Assembly (NCBI GenBank): GCA_904419745.1
Contig: CAJFSS010000012.1
Coordinates: forward strand, 1-64,000
Source of the DNA: Candidatus Pseudoruminococcus merdavium
GTDB taxonomy: Bacteria > Bacillota > Clostridia > Oscillospirales > Ruminococcaceae
Length of the DNA stretch: 64,000 nt
Reading direction: 5' to 3'
Shown here: piece by piece, positions 43,714-52,976 of the stretch
Layout: each line of letters begins with the position of its first letter
How positions within the stretch are numbered: the first letter of the stretch is position 1
Made by a program: the position numbers and the translations under genes
The notes under the pieces: generated by a model
What the model saw: only the letters and a program-made list of their open reading frames with translations
What the model was told of the DNA's origin: nothing
The model's database searches: none

Positions 43714-44985
43714 ATGCCGCTTGCCGATAAAATCCGCCCGCAGACGCTGGACGACGTGGTCGGACAAAAGCATATCCTCGGCGAAGGCAAGGTCCTGCGC
43801 CGCATTATTGAATCGGGCCACATCCCAAACCTGATTTTTTACGGGCCGTCCGGTGTCGGCAAAACCACAGTCGCCCGCATTATTGCAAAAAGTACAAACA
43901 AAAAACTGCACAAACTCAATGGGACGACCATTTCCATTGCGGATATCAAGTCTGTCATCAGCGAATTGGATACGTTTGCCGGATATAATGGCGTCCTGCT
44001 CTATTTGGATGAGATCCAGTACCTCAACAAAAAGCAGCAGCAAACTCTGCTGGAATACATTGAGGACGGTTCTATCACTCTGATTGCCTCCACAACGGAA
44101 AATCCCTATTTTTATATCTACAACGCCATCCTCTCACGTTGTACGGTTTTTGAGTTCAAAAGTGTTCAACCGCAGGAAGTTGTGCCTGCTGTTTCCCGAG
44201 CATTCACTTTGATGGAAGAGGAAATGGGACATCCCCTGGAAGTGGAAAAGGGCGTCTGCGAATACATTGCACAGGCCTGCGGCGGGGATGTAAGGAAATC
44301 TCTCAACGCAGTGGAACTATGTTCCCTTGCCGCCAAACAAAATGAGGGAGCCTATCAAGTCTCTTTGGCGGACGCCGAACAGGTTGCCCAAAAAAGCGCC
44401 ATGCGCTATGACCGGGAAGGGGATGAACACTATGATTTGCTCTCCTCTTTCCAAAAATCCATGCGCGGTTCCGATCCAAATGCAGCTCTGCATTATTTGG
44501 CAAGGCTGCTGGAAGCAGGCGACCTGCCCTCCGTATGCAGGCGTCTGATGGTCTGTGCCTGTGAAGATGTAGGGCTTGCCTATCCGCAGGCCATCCCCAT
44601 TGTCAAGGCCTGTGTGGATGCGGCATTCCAGGTAGGACTACCGGAAGCCCGTATCCCATTGGCAGACGCGGTGGTTCTTGTTTGCAACGCCCCGAAATCC
44701 AATACCGCCTACGTAGCGGTGGATTTAGCGATTGCTGATATCCGCGCTGGAAAGGTGGGGCCAATCCCCCGCCAGTTGCAAAACAAACATTATGACGGCG
44801 CAGAGGTGGAGAAAAAAGGACAATTTTACCAGTATCCCCATGATTTTCCCGGTCGGTGGGTGGATCAGCAATATTTGCCGGATATTATCAAAAACGCACA
44901 GTACTACCATTTTGGGGAAAATAAAAATGAACAGGCATTCAAACAGTACTGGGACAGAATTAAAGGAGATAAAAATAAAGGGTAA
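43714..44985 (+). CDS. rarA: Replication-associated recombination protein A
   Basis: A 423-residue AAA+ ATPase of the RarA/MgsA/WRNIP1 family, acting at stalled replication forks. Walker A is GPSGVGKTT (44-52), Walker B LLYLDEIQYL, sensor-1 ASTTENP, followed by the family-specific C-terminal tetramerisation domain (NKHYDGAEVEKKGQFYQYPHD is its conserved end, here only partly quoted). AGGAAAGGAG precedes the ATG. It follows gpsA by 26 bases and ends inside the terminator's A-run. Confidence 0.95.
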   Translation: MPLADKIRPQTLDDVVGQKHILGEGKVLRRIIESGHIPNLIFYGPSGVGKTTVARIIAKSTNKKLHKLNGTTISIADIKSVISELDTFAGYNGVLLYLDEIQYLNKKQQQTLLEYIEDGSITLIASTTENPYFYIYNAILSRCTVFEFKSVQPQEVVPAVSRAFTLMEEEMGHPLEVEKGVCEYIAQACGGDVRKSLNAVELCSLAAKQNEGAYQVSLADAEQVAQKSAMRYDREGDEHYDLLSSFQKSMRGSDPNAALHYLARLLEAGDLPSVCRRLMVCACEDVGLAYPQAIPIVKACVDAAFQVGLPEARIPLADAVVLVCNAPKSNTAYVAVDLAIADIRAGKVGPIPRQLQNKHYDGAEVEKKGQFYQYPHDFPGRWVDQQYLPDIIKNAQYYHFGENKNEQAFKQYWDRIKGDKNKG

Positions 44986-45015
44986 AAATGCGGGGAAAAA
45001 TTCCCCGCATTTTTG
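44984..45015 (+). terminator. Terminator after rarA
   Basis: AAAAATGCGGGGAA / TTCCCCGCATTTTT with a short AAA loop; T-run included. Confidence 0.92.
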
Positions 45016-45036
45016 TCCGCAAAAAATCCTGTAGAA

Positions 45037-45069
45037 TAGAAAAGAACCGGGCAGATTCCTGCCCGGTTC
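45037..45069 (-). terminator. Terminator after lysC
   Basis: GAACCGGGCAG / CTGCCCGGTTC with a 4-base loop, followed by TTTTCTATT on the minus strand. Confidence 0.9.
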
Positions 45070-45079
45070 CTGCTATCTC

Positions 45080-46285
45080 TTATTCAAAAAAAGCACTGTG
45101 AATGGCATTGATCGCGCGTTTTGCAGCAGAAGCCTCCACCAGCACGGAAATTTTGATTTCGCTGGTAGAAATCAGCTGGATATTGACATCCGCACTGGCA
45201 AGTGCATCAAACAAAGTTGCCGCGACGCCGGGGTTCGACTGCATCCCAGAACCAACAATGGAGACTTTTGCTACATCTTCATCATAGCGCAATTCATCAA
45301 TCCCATATTCCTTCTGGATGGATTGGAGCAATTCCATAGCCTGTTCCCGATCCTCTTTGGTGACGGTAAAACTGATATCCTTCTTCCCACCTACACTGAC
45401 TGTTTGCAGGATAATATCGACATTTATTTTTTTGCTCGCAAGCATCATAAAAATCTTCGCTGCCATACCGACCGTATCCGGTACGCCGATAACGGAAATT
45501 CGTGCGACGTTATCGTCACAGGCGACGCCGCGAATGAGCATCTTTTCCACAGTTACAACCTCCTTAACTTTCGTGCCAGGCAGCTTTTGCATGCTTGAAA
45601 GCACTTCCAGTTCCACATTATATTTCATTGCCATCTCCACGGCGCGGCTTTGCAGTACCTGTGCACCCAGGGATGCAAGTTCAATCATCTCATCAAAAGT
45701 GATTTCCGATAGTTTTTGCGCCCCCGGTACAATCCGTGGATCTGCTGTATAGACTCCATCCACATCCGTATAAATCTGGCAAACGTCCGCCTCCAGCGCC
45801 GCAGCAAGCGCCACCGCCGAAGTATCCGATCCCCCACGCCCGAGCGTAGTAATATCGTCATACTTGGATAGGCCTTGGAAACCCGCTACCACCACAATAT
45901 TGCGCTTAGCAAGTTCATTTGCAATACGTTCTGTATCAATCCGATCGATCCGCGCCTTTCCATGGGAAGAAGTGGTCTGGAATCCCGCCTGCCATCCGGT
46001 CAGGGAAATGACCGGAAACCCCAGCGCCTCAATTGCCATGGCAAGCAGGGAGATGGAAATCTGTTCCCCAGTGGAGAGCAGCATGTCCAGTTCCCTTGCA
46101 GACGGGTGGCGGTTGACTTCCGACGCTTTTTCAATCAAATCATCCGTCGTATCTCCCTGAGCGGAGACCACAACCACAACATTGTTCCCCTGTTCATATG
46201 TCTGCGTCACAATGGACGCCACATGAAAAAGGCGTTCCCTGTCCGCAACAGAGGTGCCCCCGAATTTCTGTACTACTAAGTTCAT
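45080..46285 (-). CDS. lysC: Aspartate kinase
   Basis: A 401-residue aspartokinase, the first step to lysine/DAP, threonine and methionine. The N-terminal KFGGTSV (7-13) and the GRGGSDTSAVALA block mark the kinase; two C-terminal ACT domains (from about residue 260) are the feedback-control part. The length matches the lysine/threonine-sensitive ACT-containing type. GAGGGG precedes the ATG. It is the last gene of the ACT protein-hom-lysC set. Confidence 0.96.
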   Translation of the reverse strand: MNLVVQKFGGTSVADRERLFHVASIVTQTYEQGNNVVVVVSAQGDTTDDLIEKASEVNRHPSARELDMLLSTGEQISISLLAMAIEALGFPVISLTGWQAGFQTTSSHGKARIDRIDTERIANELAKRNIVVVAGFQGLSKYDDITTLGRGGSDTSAVALAAALEADVCQIYTDVDGVYTADPRIVPGAQKLSEITFDEMIELASLGAQVLQSRAVEMAMKYNVELEVLSSMQKLPGTKVKEVVTVEKMLIRGVACDDNVARISVIGVPDTVGMAAKIFMMLASKKINVDIILQTVSVGGKKDISFTVTKEDREQAMELLQSIQKEYGIDELRYDEDVAKVSIVGSGMQSNPGVAATLFDALASADVNIQLISTSEIKISVLVEASAAKRAINAIHSAFFE

Positions 46286-46314
46286 TGTCCTGTCCCCTCA
46301 AATCACGGTTAATA

Positions 46315-47562
46315 TCAATAGTCCAGCCTGCGGATTAACCCCAGCAGTTTTGCATCCGCAATGGACTGGAATTTTGCAAGCGTGTCATCCAGCGTCCGCT
46401 CCACAGTTTCCGGCGTTAAAAAGGCGATTTCATCTTCCGGCTGCCCCTTACGGCTGAGAACGGTGATTTCTCCGAACATCTTTTCTGCAATTTCGGTTGC
46501 GCGCTTCGTATCCAGCACTTTGGCGCGTACATAATAAGAGAGCACGGCCGTTTTGGCGTCCACCACATAGTGATCCGGTGCGTCTTCCCAGTACATAGTG
46601 GCAATGTTTTCCGGATTTTTCACCTCTTCAATGACATCTGCAACCACCGCGCTGGCAGTTGGCAGTTTTCCCGCACCCTTGCCATAGAACATAACGTCCC
46701 CGGTAATATCCCCGCGTACAAGGATTCCATTAAACACATCGTCCACGCTGGCAAGTTGGCTGTCGGTGGATAACAGCGCCGGACACACCCGGATGACAAT
46801 GGTGTTCTCCTCAAAATTACGTTTTACCCACCCAATCAGCTTAATCACGCTATCACAGTCTTCCGCATAGGCTACGTCCTCCGGAGTAATTCTGGTAATT
46901 CCCTCCACCTCTACCTGTTGGGGATAAACGTGCCGCCCAAAGGCAAGGGAAGCAAGAATACAGATTTTCCGGCAGGCGTCAAATCCTTCCACATCAGCTG
47001 TCGGGTCTTTTTCCGCATAACCGAGACGCTGTGCCAGTGCCAAAGCATCCTCAAAAGACATCTGTTCTTTAATCATTTTGGTGAGAATAAAATTTGTGGT
47101 ACCATTGAGAATTCCCGCGATCTCACTAATCTGGTTAGCAGCAAGACACGCATGCAGAGGATGGATAATCGGGATTCCCCCGCCAACGCTCGCCTCAAAC
47201 AGGAAATTGCGGTTGTGTTCTCTTGCAATTTTTAGCAGCTCGTTGCCTTTGACTGCGACAAGCTCCTTGTTGGATGTAACGACATTTTTCCCGCTAAGCA
47301 AGCTCGCCTTGACATAATCATAGGCCGGATGGACTCCTCCCATGACCTCCACGACAATGGAAACCTCCGGATCCTGTAAAATCACATCAAAATCCTGAAC
47401 AAATTTTTCTTTATAATCCACATCGTAATCATGCCGTACCAGCACATATTTTGCCTCAATGGTCTGTCCAGTTTTGCGCTCGATACTCTTTTGATTCTTT
47501 TTTAGGACTTCCATCACGCCGGAGCCAACAACACCATGCCCCAAAACCGCGATTTTTACCAT
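46315..47562 (-). CDS. hom: Homoserine dehydrogenase
   Basis: A 415-residue enzyme reducing aspartate semialdehyde to homoserine. The NAD(P) loop is VLGHGVVGSG (5-14), the G-G-G-I-P-I-I-H segment and the catalytic K-D-P-T-A-D-V-E-G-x-D-A block are present, and a C-terminal ACT domain provides threonine feedback. ATG 47562 follows AGGAGG; the longer frame lies in the gap after the ACT gene. It sits between lysC and the ACT protein, an aspartate-pathway operon. Confidence 0.96.
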   Translation of the reverse strand: MVKIAVLGHGVVGSGVMEVLKKNQKSIERKTGQTIEAKYVLVRHDYDVDYKEKFVQDFDVILQDPEVSIVVEVMGGVHPAYDYVKASLLSGKNVVTSNKELVAVKGNELLKIAREHNRNFLFEASVGGGIPIIHPLHACLAANQISEIAGILNGTTNFILTKMIKEQMSFEDALALAQRLGYAEKDPTADVEGFDACRKICILASLAFGRHVYPQQVEVEGITRITPEDVAYAEDCDSVIKLIGWVKRNFEENTIVIRVCPALLSTDSQLASVDDVFNGILVRGDITGDVMFYGKGAGKLPTASAVVADVIEEVKNPENIATMYWEDAPDHYVVDAKTAVLSYYVRAKVLDTKRATEIAEKMFGEITVLSRKGQPEDEIAFLTPETVERTLDDTLAKFQSIADAKLLGLIRRLDY

Positions 47563-47616
47563 ATTCTTTCCTCCTGACATCCGATGTATTTCCACAAATA
47601 GATAGGATGGGCAACA

Positions 47617-48060
47617 CTATTGCCCGGAAAGGACACGCGCTTCCACAACACCCGGCATCCCGCGTATCAGGGAAATCAGCTGGCTGATGTCCATCTGTAG
47701 TTCATCGGTCCGCGCCGAAATGGCTACAGGAGCCACGCCGTCAACCGGAATATTCTGGTTAATCGTCAGGATATTCAGGCCTGCGCCAGACAAATTGTTG
47801 AGCAGTTCAGAAAGCCGGCCGGGTTCATCGCCCAACGTGACCGACAATGTGACCATTTTTCCAGCGACCCCACGGTCATATTCATAGACTTTATCCTTAT
47901 ATTTATAGTAGGCGCTGCGGGAAATTCCCATTACTCGTGCCGCCTCCGACAAATTTTTGACCTTTCCCTGGGCCAGCAGTTTTTTTGCCTGTACTACCTT
48001 TTTAAAAATATCCGGGAGCACATCAGAGTCCACTAAAAAATAGCAGGTATGACTTTCCAT
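47617..48060 (-). CDS. UPF0735 ACT-domain protein (PheB-like)
   Basis: A 147-residue protein with an N-terminal helix-turn-helix-like segment (LSEAARVMGISRSAYYKYKD) and a C-terminal ACT domain (from about residue 70). This is the UPF0735 family, historically called PheB. It often precedes hom in Firmicutes, suggesting a role in aspartate-family control; its activity is unknown. ATG 48060 (MESHTCYFLVDSDVLP) gives the family's normal length; the longer frame begins at a TTG 57 bases upstream. Confidence 0.88.
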   Translation of the reverse strand: MESHTCYFLVDSDVLPDIFKKVVQAKKLLAQGKVKNLSEAARVMGISRSAYYKYKDKVYEYDRGVAGKMVTLSVTLGDEPGRLSELLNNLSGAGLNILTINQNIPVDGVAPVAISARTDELQMDISQLISLIRGMPGVVEARVLSGQ

Positions 48061-48133
48061 GTTGTGAATCACCGTCCTGTTCTGTTCTTTTTTGTTTTGA
48101 AGAGTGTGCTCGTCCAAAACTCACTTGTTTACG

Positions 48134-48139
48134 ATTATA
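48134..48139 (-). promoter_or_regulatory. -10 element upstream of the ACT-hom-lysC operon
   Basis: A perfect minus-strand TATAAT about 75 bases before the ACT gene, without a recognisable -35 box. Confidence 0.35.
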
Positions 48140-48270
48140 CTACAAGCCACACATTTTTCCTATCCCTTTTTTCGGAAATTTTCGACTGAGTATAAATGTT
48201 CCCGTTTTGTATAAAATACGATGGAAAAGATTTTTCCGTTTCATTCAAATCGTAATAGGGGAGGATTGCC

Positions 48271-49368
48271 ATGACCACTTCAAGAAAAAAAGAAATCCTG
48301 CTCAATATCACTTTTTATGCGGTCGTGGCGGCTTTGTTTTATCTCTGTTTTAAAGTTTTAATTCCCCTGTTTCTCCCCTTTGTCATAGGCTTTATCATTG
48401 CTGTCCTTTTGCGTCCTCTTACCCAGTTTTTATGCGGGCGTTCCAAATGTTCAGGCAAACTATGCTCTATTTTTGTGCTGTTGTTTGTGTACACGGTAGT
48501 AACTGTTCTGTTATGGTTTGCACTTACTGGCTTTTTTGGAGAACTAACCGCTATTATCCAGAGCCTGCCGGAAGTGTATCGTCAAAACATTGAGCCACTG
48601 ATCCAGACCGTTTCCAACTGGTTAGATGGGTTGTTTTCCCGTTTTCCTCCCGATGTCTATGCGCAAATCAGCGGATTATATACGGCGCTGGAACAGTCCG
48701 CTTCCTCCATTGTAACAACTATATCCACAAAACTTCTGGAATCCATTCCCCTACTGCTCAAAAATCTGCCAAACTGGATTTTGACCGCAGTTTTTGCCGT
48801 GATGTCCTCTTTCTTTTTCAGCCTGGATTACCTGGATATCATGAGTTTCCTGACAAGGCAGCTCCCCAAACGCATCCGTGGAATTGTGTTCGAAGCAAAA
48901 ACCCATTTTCTCGGAACCGTTACAAAATATCTCAAGGCCTACACCCTGCTATTTCTACTTACTTTTGTGGAATTGTTTATTGGCTTTTGGCTGATTGGGA
49001 TTGATTATGCAGCCACAGCAGCATTTCTGATCTCTTTTGTCGATTTTCTGCCCGTCCTTGGCACCGGAGCGGTCCTTCTTCCCTGGATATTCCTGGAGGC
49101 AGCACAGGGCCATTTCACCCTGGCCATTGGCCTGACGGTCATCTTCTTTGCTACAGGAGCAATCCGTAATGTTGCAGAACCAAAAATCCTGGGCAAACAG
49201 GTGGGGCTGCATCCTCTCATCACTCTGATTGCCATGTATGTAGGGGGAAAACTGTTTGGACTCATTGGGATTTTTGGCGTCCCGTTTGTTGTGGTCATCC
49301 TCAAAAATCTGCATGACAGCGGCAGGCTTCATCTGTACAGAGAAAAAAAGACGTCCCAGTCAAACTGA
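48271..49368 (+). CDS. ytvI: Sporulation integral membrane protein YtvI
   Basis: A 365-residue AI-2E-superfamily membrane protein with the YtvI pattern: hydrophobic pairs at the N-terminus, a soluble amphipathic middle (about 90-165), and the C-terminal bundle containing F-V-D-F-L-P-V-L-G-T-G. YtvI is a sporulation-associated family with no biochemical role established. GGGGAGG precedes the ATG. It converges on the DUF6483-like gene; their stop codons are 3 bases apart in opposite directions and lie inside a shared terminator hairpin. Confidence 0.9.
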   Translation: MTTSRKKEILLNITFYAVVAALFYLCFKVLIPLFLPFVIGFIIAVLLRPLTQFLCGRSKCSGKLCSIFVLLFVYTVVTVLLWFALTGFFGELTAIIQSLPEVYRQNIEPLIQTVSNWLDGLFSRFPPDVYAQISGLYTALEQSASSIVTTISTKLLESIPLLLKNLPNWILTAVFAVMSSFFFSLDYLDIMSFLTRQLPKRIRGIVFEAKTHFLGTVTKYLKAYTLLFLLTFVELFIGFWLIGIDYAATAAFLISFVDFLPVLGTGAVLLPWIFLEAAQGHFTLAIGLTVIFFATGAIRNVAEPKILGKQVGLHPLITLIAMYVGGKLFGLIGIFGVPFVVVILKNLHDSGRLHLYREKKTSQSN

Positions 49369-49379
49369 CAGGACGTCTT
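49348..49379. terminator. Terminator overlapping two convergent stop codons
   Basis: AAGACGTCC / GGACGTCTT with an inner CAGT / ACTG pairing. On the minus strand it is followed by seven T. The stop codons of ytvI (49366-49368) and of the minus-strand gene (49362-49360) are both in the hairpin's upper part. Confidence 0.9.
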
Positions 49380-49749
49380 CAATTCCAAAGAGCTTCCGTA
49401 CATCCGCAAACCCTTCGGCAATTTCTTCTCTGGAAAAATCATGTTTTGCCAGCTCTTCCTCTTCCATCTCATATAGAGTCAGGTAAAACTGGATGGCGCT
49501 TGCAAAATTTTCCGGTGTACATTCTTCTTCCAATGCTTCAAATAAGCGGTTCTCCGCCTCATTGAGTTTTCCCTGCCGCACTAAAAGAATCAATTCGGTA
49601 TCTAAATCGTCATTTTTCTGCTGGGCGGTCTGATCATAGAGGATGATTTCTTCTTCCTGTGCCTCCCGGTGTAATACCGTTTTGGAAAGAAACCTCACCA
49701 GCATACTGATTTCCCTGAGTACAAAGTCACTATAGTCCCTGCGTATCAC
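49360..49749 (-). CDS. DUF6483-like uncharacterised protein
   Basis: A 129-residue acidic, helix-rich protein (GTG start at 49749, MIRRDYSDFVLREISMLVRF in part), similar to what I recall as DUF6483. The sequence suggests tetratricopeptide-like helices (GKLNEAENRLFEALEEE). Function unknown. The GTG overlaps the ispE stop (GTGA), and GGGAGGAGG lies inside ispE, so translation is coupled. The longer frame to 49842 overlaps ispE further and is rejected. Confidence 0.75.
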   Translation of the reverse strand: MIRRDYSDFVLREISMLVRFLSKTVLHREAQEEEIILYDQTAQQKNDDLDTELILLVRQGKLNEAENRLFEALEEECTPENFASAIQFYLTLYEMEEEELAKHDFSREEIAEGFADVRKLFGIEDVLSV

Positions 49750-50633
49750 CGTGCGTCCTCCTCCCGGATCAGTTCCACGCCCTGCTTCACCGGATAACAC
49801 AGATAGGCGCGTTCTCCGGCGTCTATCAGGCCTTTGACGCACATTTTTGCCGGGTGCTCCTGTTCAAATACGGCAAATACCGCCGTCCCGCTTCCGGTCA
49901 TCATAGAAAAAATTGCCTGATGGGTATGGAAATACCGGCAAAACGAAAAGACGTCCTCGATTTCAGTCACCTGCATAAAAACATTGCCGCAATAGAGCCC
50001 GGCAGTAGGAATATCGCCTGTCCGGAGAAAATCCTCTACCTGCTGTACCGGAGGATGGACAAGTTTGCAGCTGTCAATCTTTTCAAACGCCTGTGCTGTG
50101 CTCATCCCTTCCCGCGGCTTGGCAATGGCGATTGGAAGTTTGGGAAAATCCGGCAGCGAGGTCAGTCGTTCCCCAAATCCACGCACTCGCATAGTTCCGC
50201 CCTGGATACAAAACGGGACGTCCGCACCCAGGCGTTCTCCAAGTTTACAGAGTTCCTCCTCTGTCAGACCGTAACTGAATAATTCATTGATCCCCACAAG
50301 CACGGCGGCGGCGTCAGCGCTACCGCCCGCCATCCCCGCCTGTTCGGGAATATTTTTTTTCAGCTCGATCGATACTCCAAAATCCCGCTCTTCCAGCTCC
50401 CTAAACAACAGATCAGCCGCCTGATAGGCCAGGTTCCTCTCGTCACATGGAATCTCCTTTCGATCACAGGAAAGAGAAATCCCCTGTGTCTCGGCCTTTG
50501 TCAAAACCAGTTCGTCGCACAGGCTGACAGACTGTAAAATCATATCCATCTCATGGTATCCGTCCGGGCGTTTTCCCAGCACGTCCAGCGTGAGATTGAT
50601 TTTTGCATACGCATATGCACGAATCGACTGCAT
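49746..50633 (-). CDS. ispE: 4-diphosphocytidyl-2-C-methyl-D-erythritol kinase
   Basis: A 295-residue GHMP kinase of the MEP isoprenoid pathway. It has the N-terminal AYAKINLTLDVLGKRPDGYH signature (here 7-26), the ATP loop AGMAGGSADAAA near residue 96, and the C-terminal TGSGTAVFAVF motif. It phosphorylates CDP-methylerythritol. AAAGGAGG precedes the ATG. Together with dxr and ispG in this window it shows that the organism uses the non-mevalonate route. Confidence 0.96.
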   Translation of the reverse strand: MQSIRAYAYAKINLTLDVLGKRPDGYHEMDMILQSVSLCDELVLTKAETQGISLSCDRKEIPCDERNLAYQAADLLFRELEERDFGVSIELKKNIPEQAGMAGGSADAAAVLVGINELFSYGLTEEELCKLGERLGADVPFCIQGGTMRVRGFGERLTSLPDFPKLPIAIAKPREGMSTAQAFEKIDSCKLVHPPVQQVEDFLRTGDIPTAGLYCGNVFMQVTEIEDVFSFCRYFHTHQAIFSMMTGSGTAVFAVFEQEHPAKMCVKGLIDAGERAYLCYPVKQGVELIREEDAR

Positions 50634-50647
50634 GGTATCCCTCCTTT

Positions 50648-51790
50648 TTACAAATCAAATAATCGGAACCGTTTGATATCAATCGCCCTGACCGGGCACA
50701 TTTCATGGCAGCAAAAACACCGAATACAGTTTCCATACTGGATATGCGCCTTACCTTGTCGCACGAAAATTGTGTGCTGCGGACAACTTTCCGCACATTT
50801 TCCACAACCAACGCAATCTGAACGACGGATTACCGGACGGGGTTTTGCAACCGTTCCAACCAGAAAAGCCACGGGTTTTTGAAAAAGCCTGGGAACATTG
50901 CCGGAAAAGTCGGTTTCTTTGGAATGCGGATGTAAGAAATCCTTCACCGGGAAAAAATCCCCCGTGTCCCCGCACAGGGAAATTCGGTCGCCTCCTTGAC
51001 ACAGTCCGCGTTTTTTGGCCGCGCGGATAGTCCCGATTTCATCTTCTTCAAACCCGATAAATTGGGCAAGCACGCAGTCAAGCGCATAAGGGTTTGTCGC
51101 CCCGAACAGATATCCTGTGTGCCGGGGCGTTCCCCCGGACGGGCCATCCCCTTCCATTGAGATTACCGCGTCAACCAGGGTAAGATCCGGGTGAACACAT
51201 TCACACAAATCCACAAGCATTTCACAAAAATCTTCCTTTTTGGGAAACCGGCAGTGAAATTCCGGCTTCATCAGCCCAGGAACACAGCCAAACAGGTTCT
51301 TTACCCCTCCAGAGAGCATTGTCATTCCATGGGTTTTCAATTTTGCAACTGAAATGACAAAATCCGCCTGTAATACTGGAGTAATCAACGGGAAAGAGGA
51401 AACCCGACGGTATCCCTGAAGCTGCCGGGTTCCATTGGTCACATCGTAGTTTAAATGCGCAGACATCCCTTCTACCGCTTCCATCATACCGCTTACCTGG
51501 TAGATTCCGGTCAGGGTCCCAACATTATACAGCCCTCCCGGGCTGTCCGCCACCACAATATCCTCCACGCCCAACTCATTGAGCCTGCGGATCACCGCAC
51601 GGATAACTCCGGGATGGGTCGTGGTCGCTTGCTCCGGTGACCGTTTCATTAACAGGTTTGGTTTTATCAAAACCCGTTTTCCCTTCATTTTTGTGAAATC
51701 ATAGTCCAAACACGCAAATTGACGGCAGACACTCTCATAGAGTGTCTGCTCGCTATAGTCCGGTGTTTTGGACAATACTACCTTGTCCAT
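50648..51790 (-). CDS. DUF362 / 4Fe-4S ferredoxin-domain protein
   Basis: A 380-residue protein with an N-terminal DUF362 domain (about 1-300; GKRVLIKPNLL and HPGVIRAVIRRL are typical) and two C-terminal 4Fe-4S motifs, CVGCGKCAESCP and CIRCFCCHEMCP. Proteins of this kind are thought to be iron-sulphur proteins of anaerobic electron transfer or cofactor maturation; no role is proven. It lies between ispE (14 bases) and the aminotransferase (16 bases). An iron-sulphur supply role for the nearby IspE-pathway would be speculation. Confidence 0.88.
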   Translation of the reverse strand: MDKVVLSKTPDYSEQTLYESVCRQFACLDYDFTKMKGKRVLIKPNLLMKRSPEQATTTHPGVIRAVIRRLNELGVEDIVVADSPGGLYNVGTLTGIYQVSGMMEAVEGMSAHLNYDVTNGTRQLQGYRRVSSFPLITPVLQADFVISVAKLKTHGMTMLSGGVKNLFGCVPGLMKPEFHCRFPKKEDFCEMLVDLCECVHPDLTLVDAVISMEGDGPSGGTPRHTGYLFGATNPYALDCVLAQFIGFEEDEIGTIRAAKKRGLCQGGDRISLCGDTGDFFPVKDFLHPHSKETDFSGNVPRLFQKPVAFLVGTVAKPRPVIRRSDCVGCGKCAESCPQHTIFVRQGKAHIQYGNCIRCFCCHEMCPVRAIDIKRFRLFDL

Positions 51791-51806
51791 TTTCTCTGCC
51801 TCTTGT

Positions 51807-52976
51807 TTATTTCAATGTAGTTAAAAAAGACTCTATCCTCTTGAGCGCCTCCTGGATATGGCTAAGCGAATAGGAATAGGAGACGCGCACATACCCTTCC
51901 CCGCTTTCTCCAAAGGCATTACCAGGCACCACAGCTACTTTCTGGCTGTAAAGCAGGCGCTCACAGAATTCCTCGGAGGAAAGACCGGTACTCTTAATGC
52001 ATGGAAAGATATAAAAAGCTCCGCGTGGTTCAAAGCAGTGTAACCCAAGCGAATTGAACCCGTCGACAATCAAGCGCCTGCGCATGTCGTATTCTTCTCT
52101 CATCTGGGCCACGTTTTCCTCACAATCCCGCAGGGCTTTTACCGCTGCATACTGGCTTGTTGTAGGAGCGCACATGATCGCATACTGATGGATTTTCAGC
52201 ATCTGCGCCATCACCTGTTTTGGCGCACAGGCATATCCCAGGCGCCAGCCGGTCATGGCAAACGCCTTGGAAAATCCTCCGACCAAAATGGTGCGCTCCT
52301 GCATTCCATCAATTTCCGCAATGGAAACATGGCGTTCCCCACCATAGGTAAGCTCCCCATAAATTTCATCCGAAAGCACCATGATATTGGTATCCCGGAG
52401 CACTTCGGCGATTGCTTCCAGATCCTCCCTGCGCATGACAGCGCCAGTTGGGTTGTTGGGAAATGGGAGGACGAGCAATTTTGTCCTTTTTGTGATTTTA
52501 TCCTGAAGTTCCTGGGGAGTCAGACGGAATTCATCCTCCTCCTTTGTCTCAATGGGGACAGGAACACCGCCGGACAGCACGGTTATGGGATGGTAACAGA
52601 CAAAACTCGGTTCTGGAATCAGGACTTCGTCTCCTTCCTCCACAAAAGCACGGATAGCAATGTCGATTGCCTCCGAACCGCCGACTGTTACTACAATTTC
52701 ATCTTTCCTATCGTATTCCAGGCAAAAACGCCTGCTTAAATACTCCCCGATTTCATCTTTTAATTCCTGTAACCCAGCGTTTGCTGTATACCAGGTTTTG
52801 GAATCCTCCAAAGAGCGAATTCCAGCTCGCCGGATAATCCACGGAGTTTTAAAGTCAGGTTCCCCAACGCCCAGGGAAATGACCCCTTCCATTTCTCCCG
52901 CCAAATCAAAAAAGCGGCGGATACCGGAAGGTTTTAATCCCGTGATGCGTTTTGAGAGTAGTTTTTGGTAATCCAT
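51807..52976 (-). CDS. PLP-dependent class I/II aminotransferase
   Basis: A 389-residue fold-type I aminotransferase. Substrate and PLP residues can be seen: S-L-G-V-G-E-P-D-F near residue 36, PFPNNPTGA, VLSDEIYGEL, and the Schiff-base lysine in GGFSKAFAMTGWRLG (about 235). This resembles aspartate/aromatic aminotransferases of the PatA type. Its ATG overlaps the Lrp-family gene's stop (TGATG). The coupling to an Lrp regulator suggests amino-acid-responsive control. The exact amino acid is unknown. Confidence 0.9.
   Translation of the reverse strand: MDYQKLLSKRITGLKPSGIRRFFDLAGEMEGVISLGVGEPDFKTPWIIRRAGIRSLEDSKTWYTANAGLQELKDEIGEYLSRRFCLEYDRKDEIVVTVGGSEAIDIAIRAFVEEGDEVLIPEPSFVCYHPITVLSGGVPVPIETKEEDEFRLTPQELQDKITKRTKLLVLPFPNNPTGAVMRREDLEAIAEVLRDTNIMVLSDEIYGELTYGGERHVSIAEIDGMQERTILVGGFSKAFAMTGWRLGYACAPKQVMAQMLKIHQYAIMCAPTTSQYAAVKALRDCEENVAQMREEYDMRRRLIVDGFNSLGLHCFEPRGAFYIFPCIKSTGLSSEEFCERLLYSQKVAVVPGNAFGESGEGYVRVSYSYSLSHIQEALKRIESFLTTLK

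Noticed and set aside
48180..48270. A sporulation (sigma-E/F) promoter before ytvI
   Set aside because: GTATA-like and AATACGAT-like blocks exist, but neither spacing nor sequence is good enough to call.
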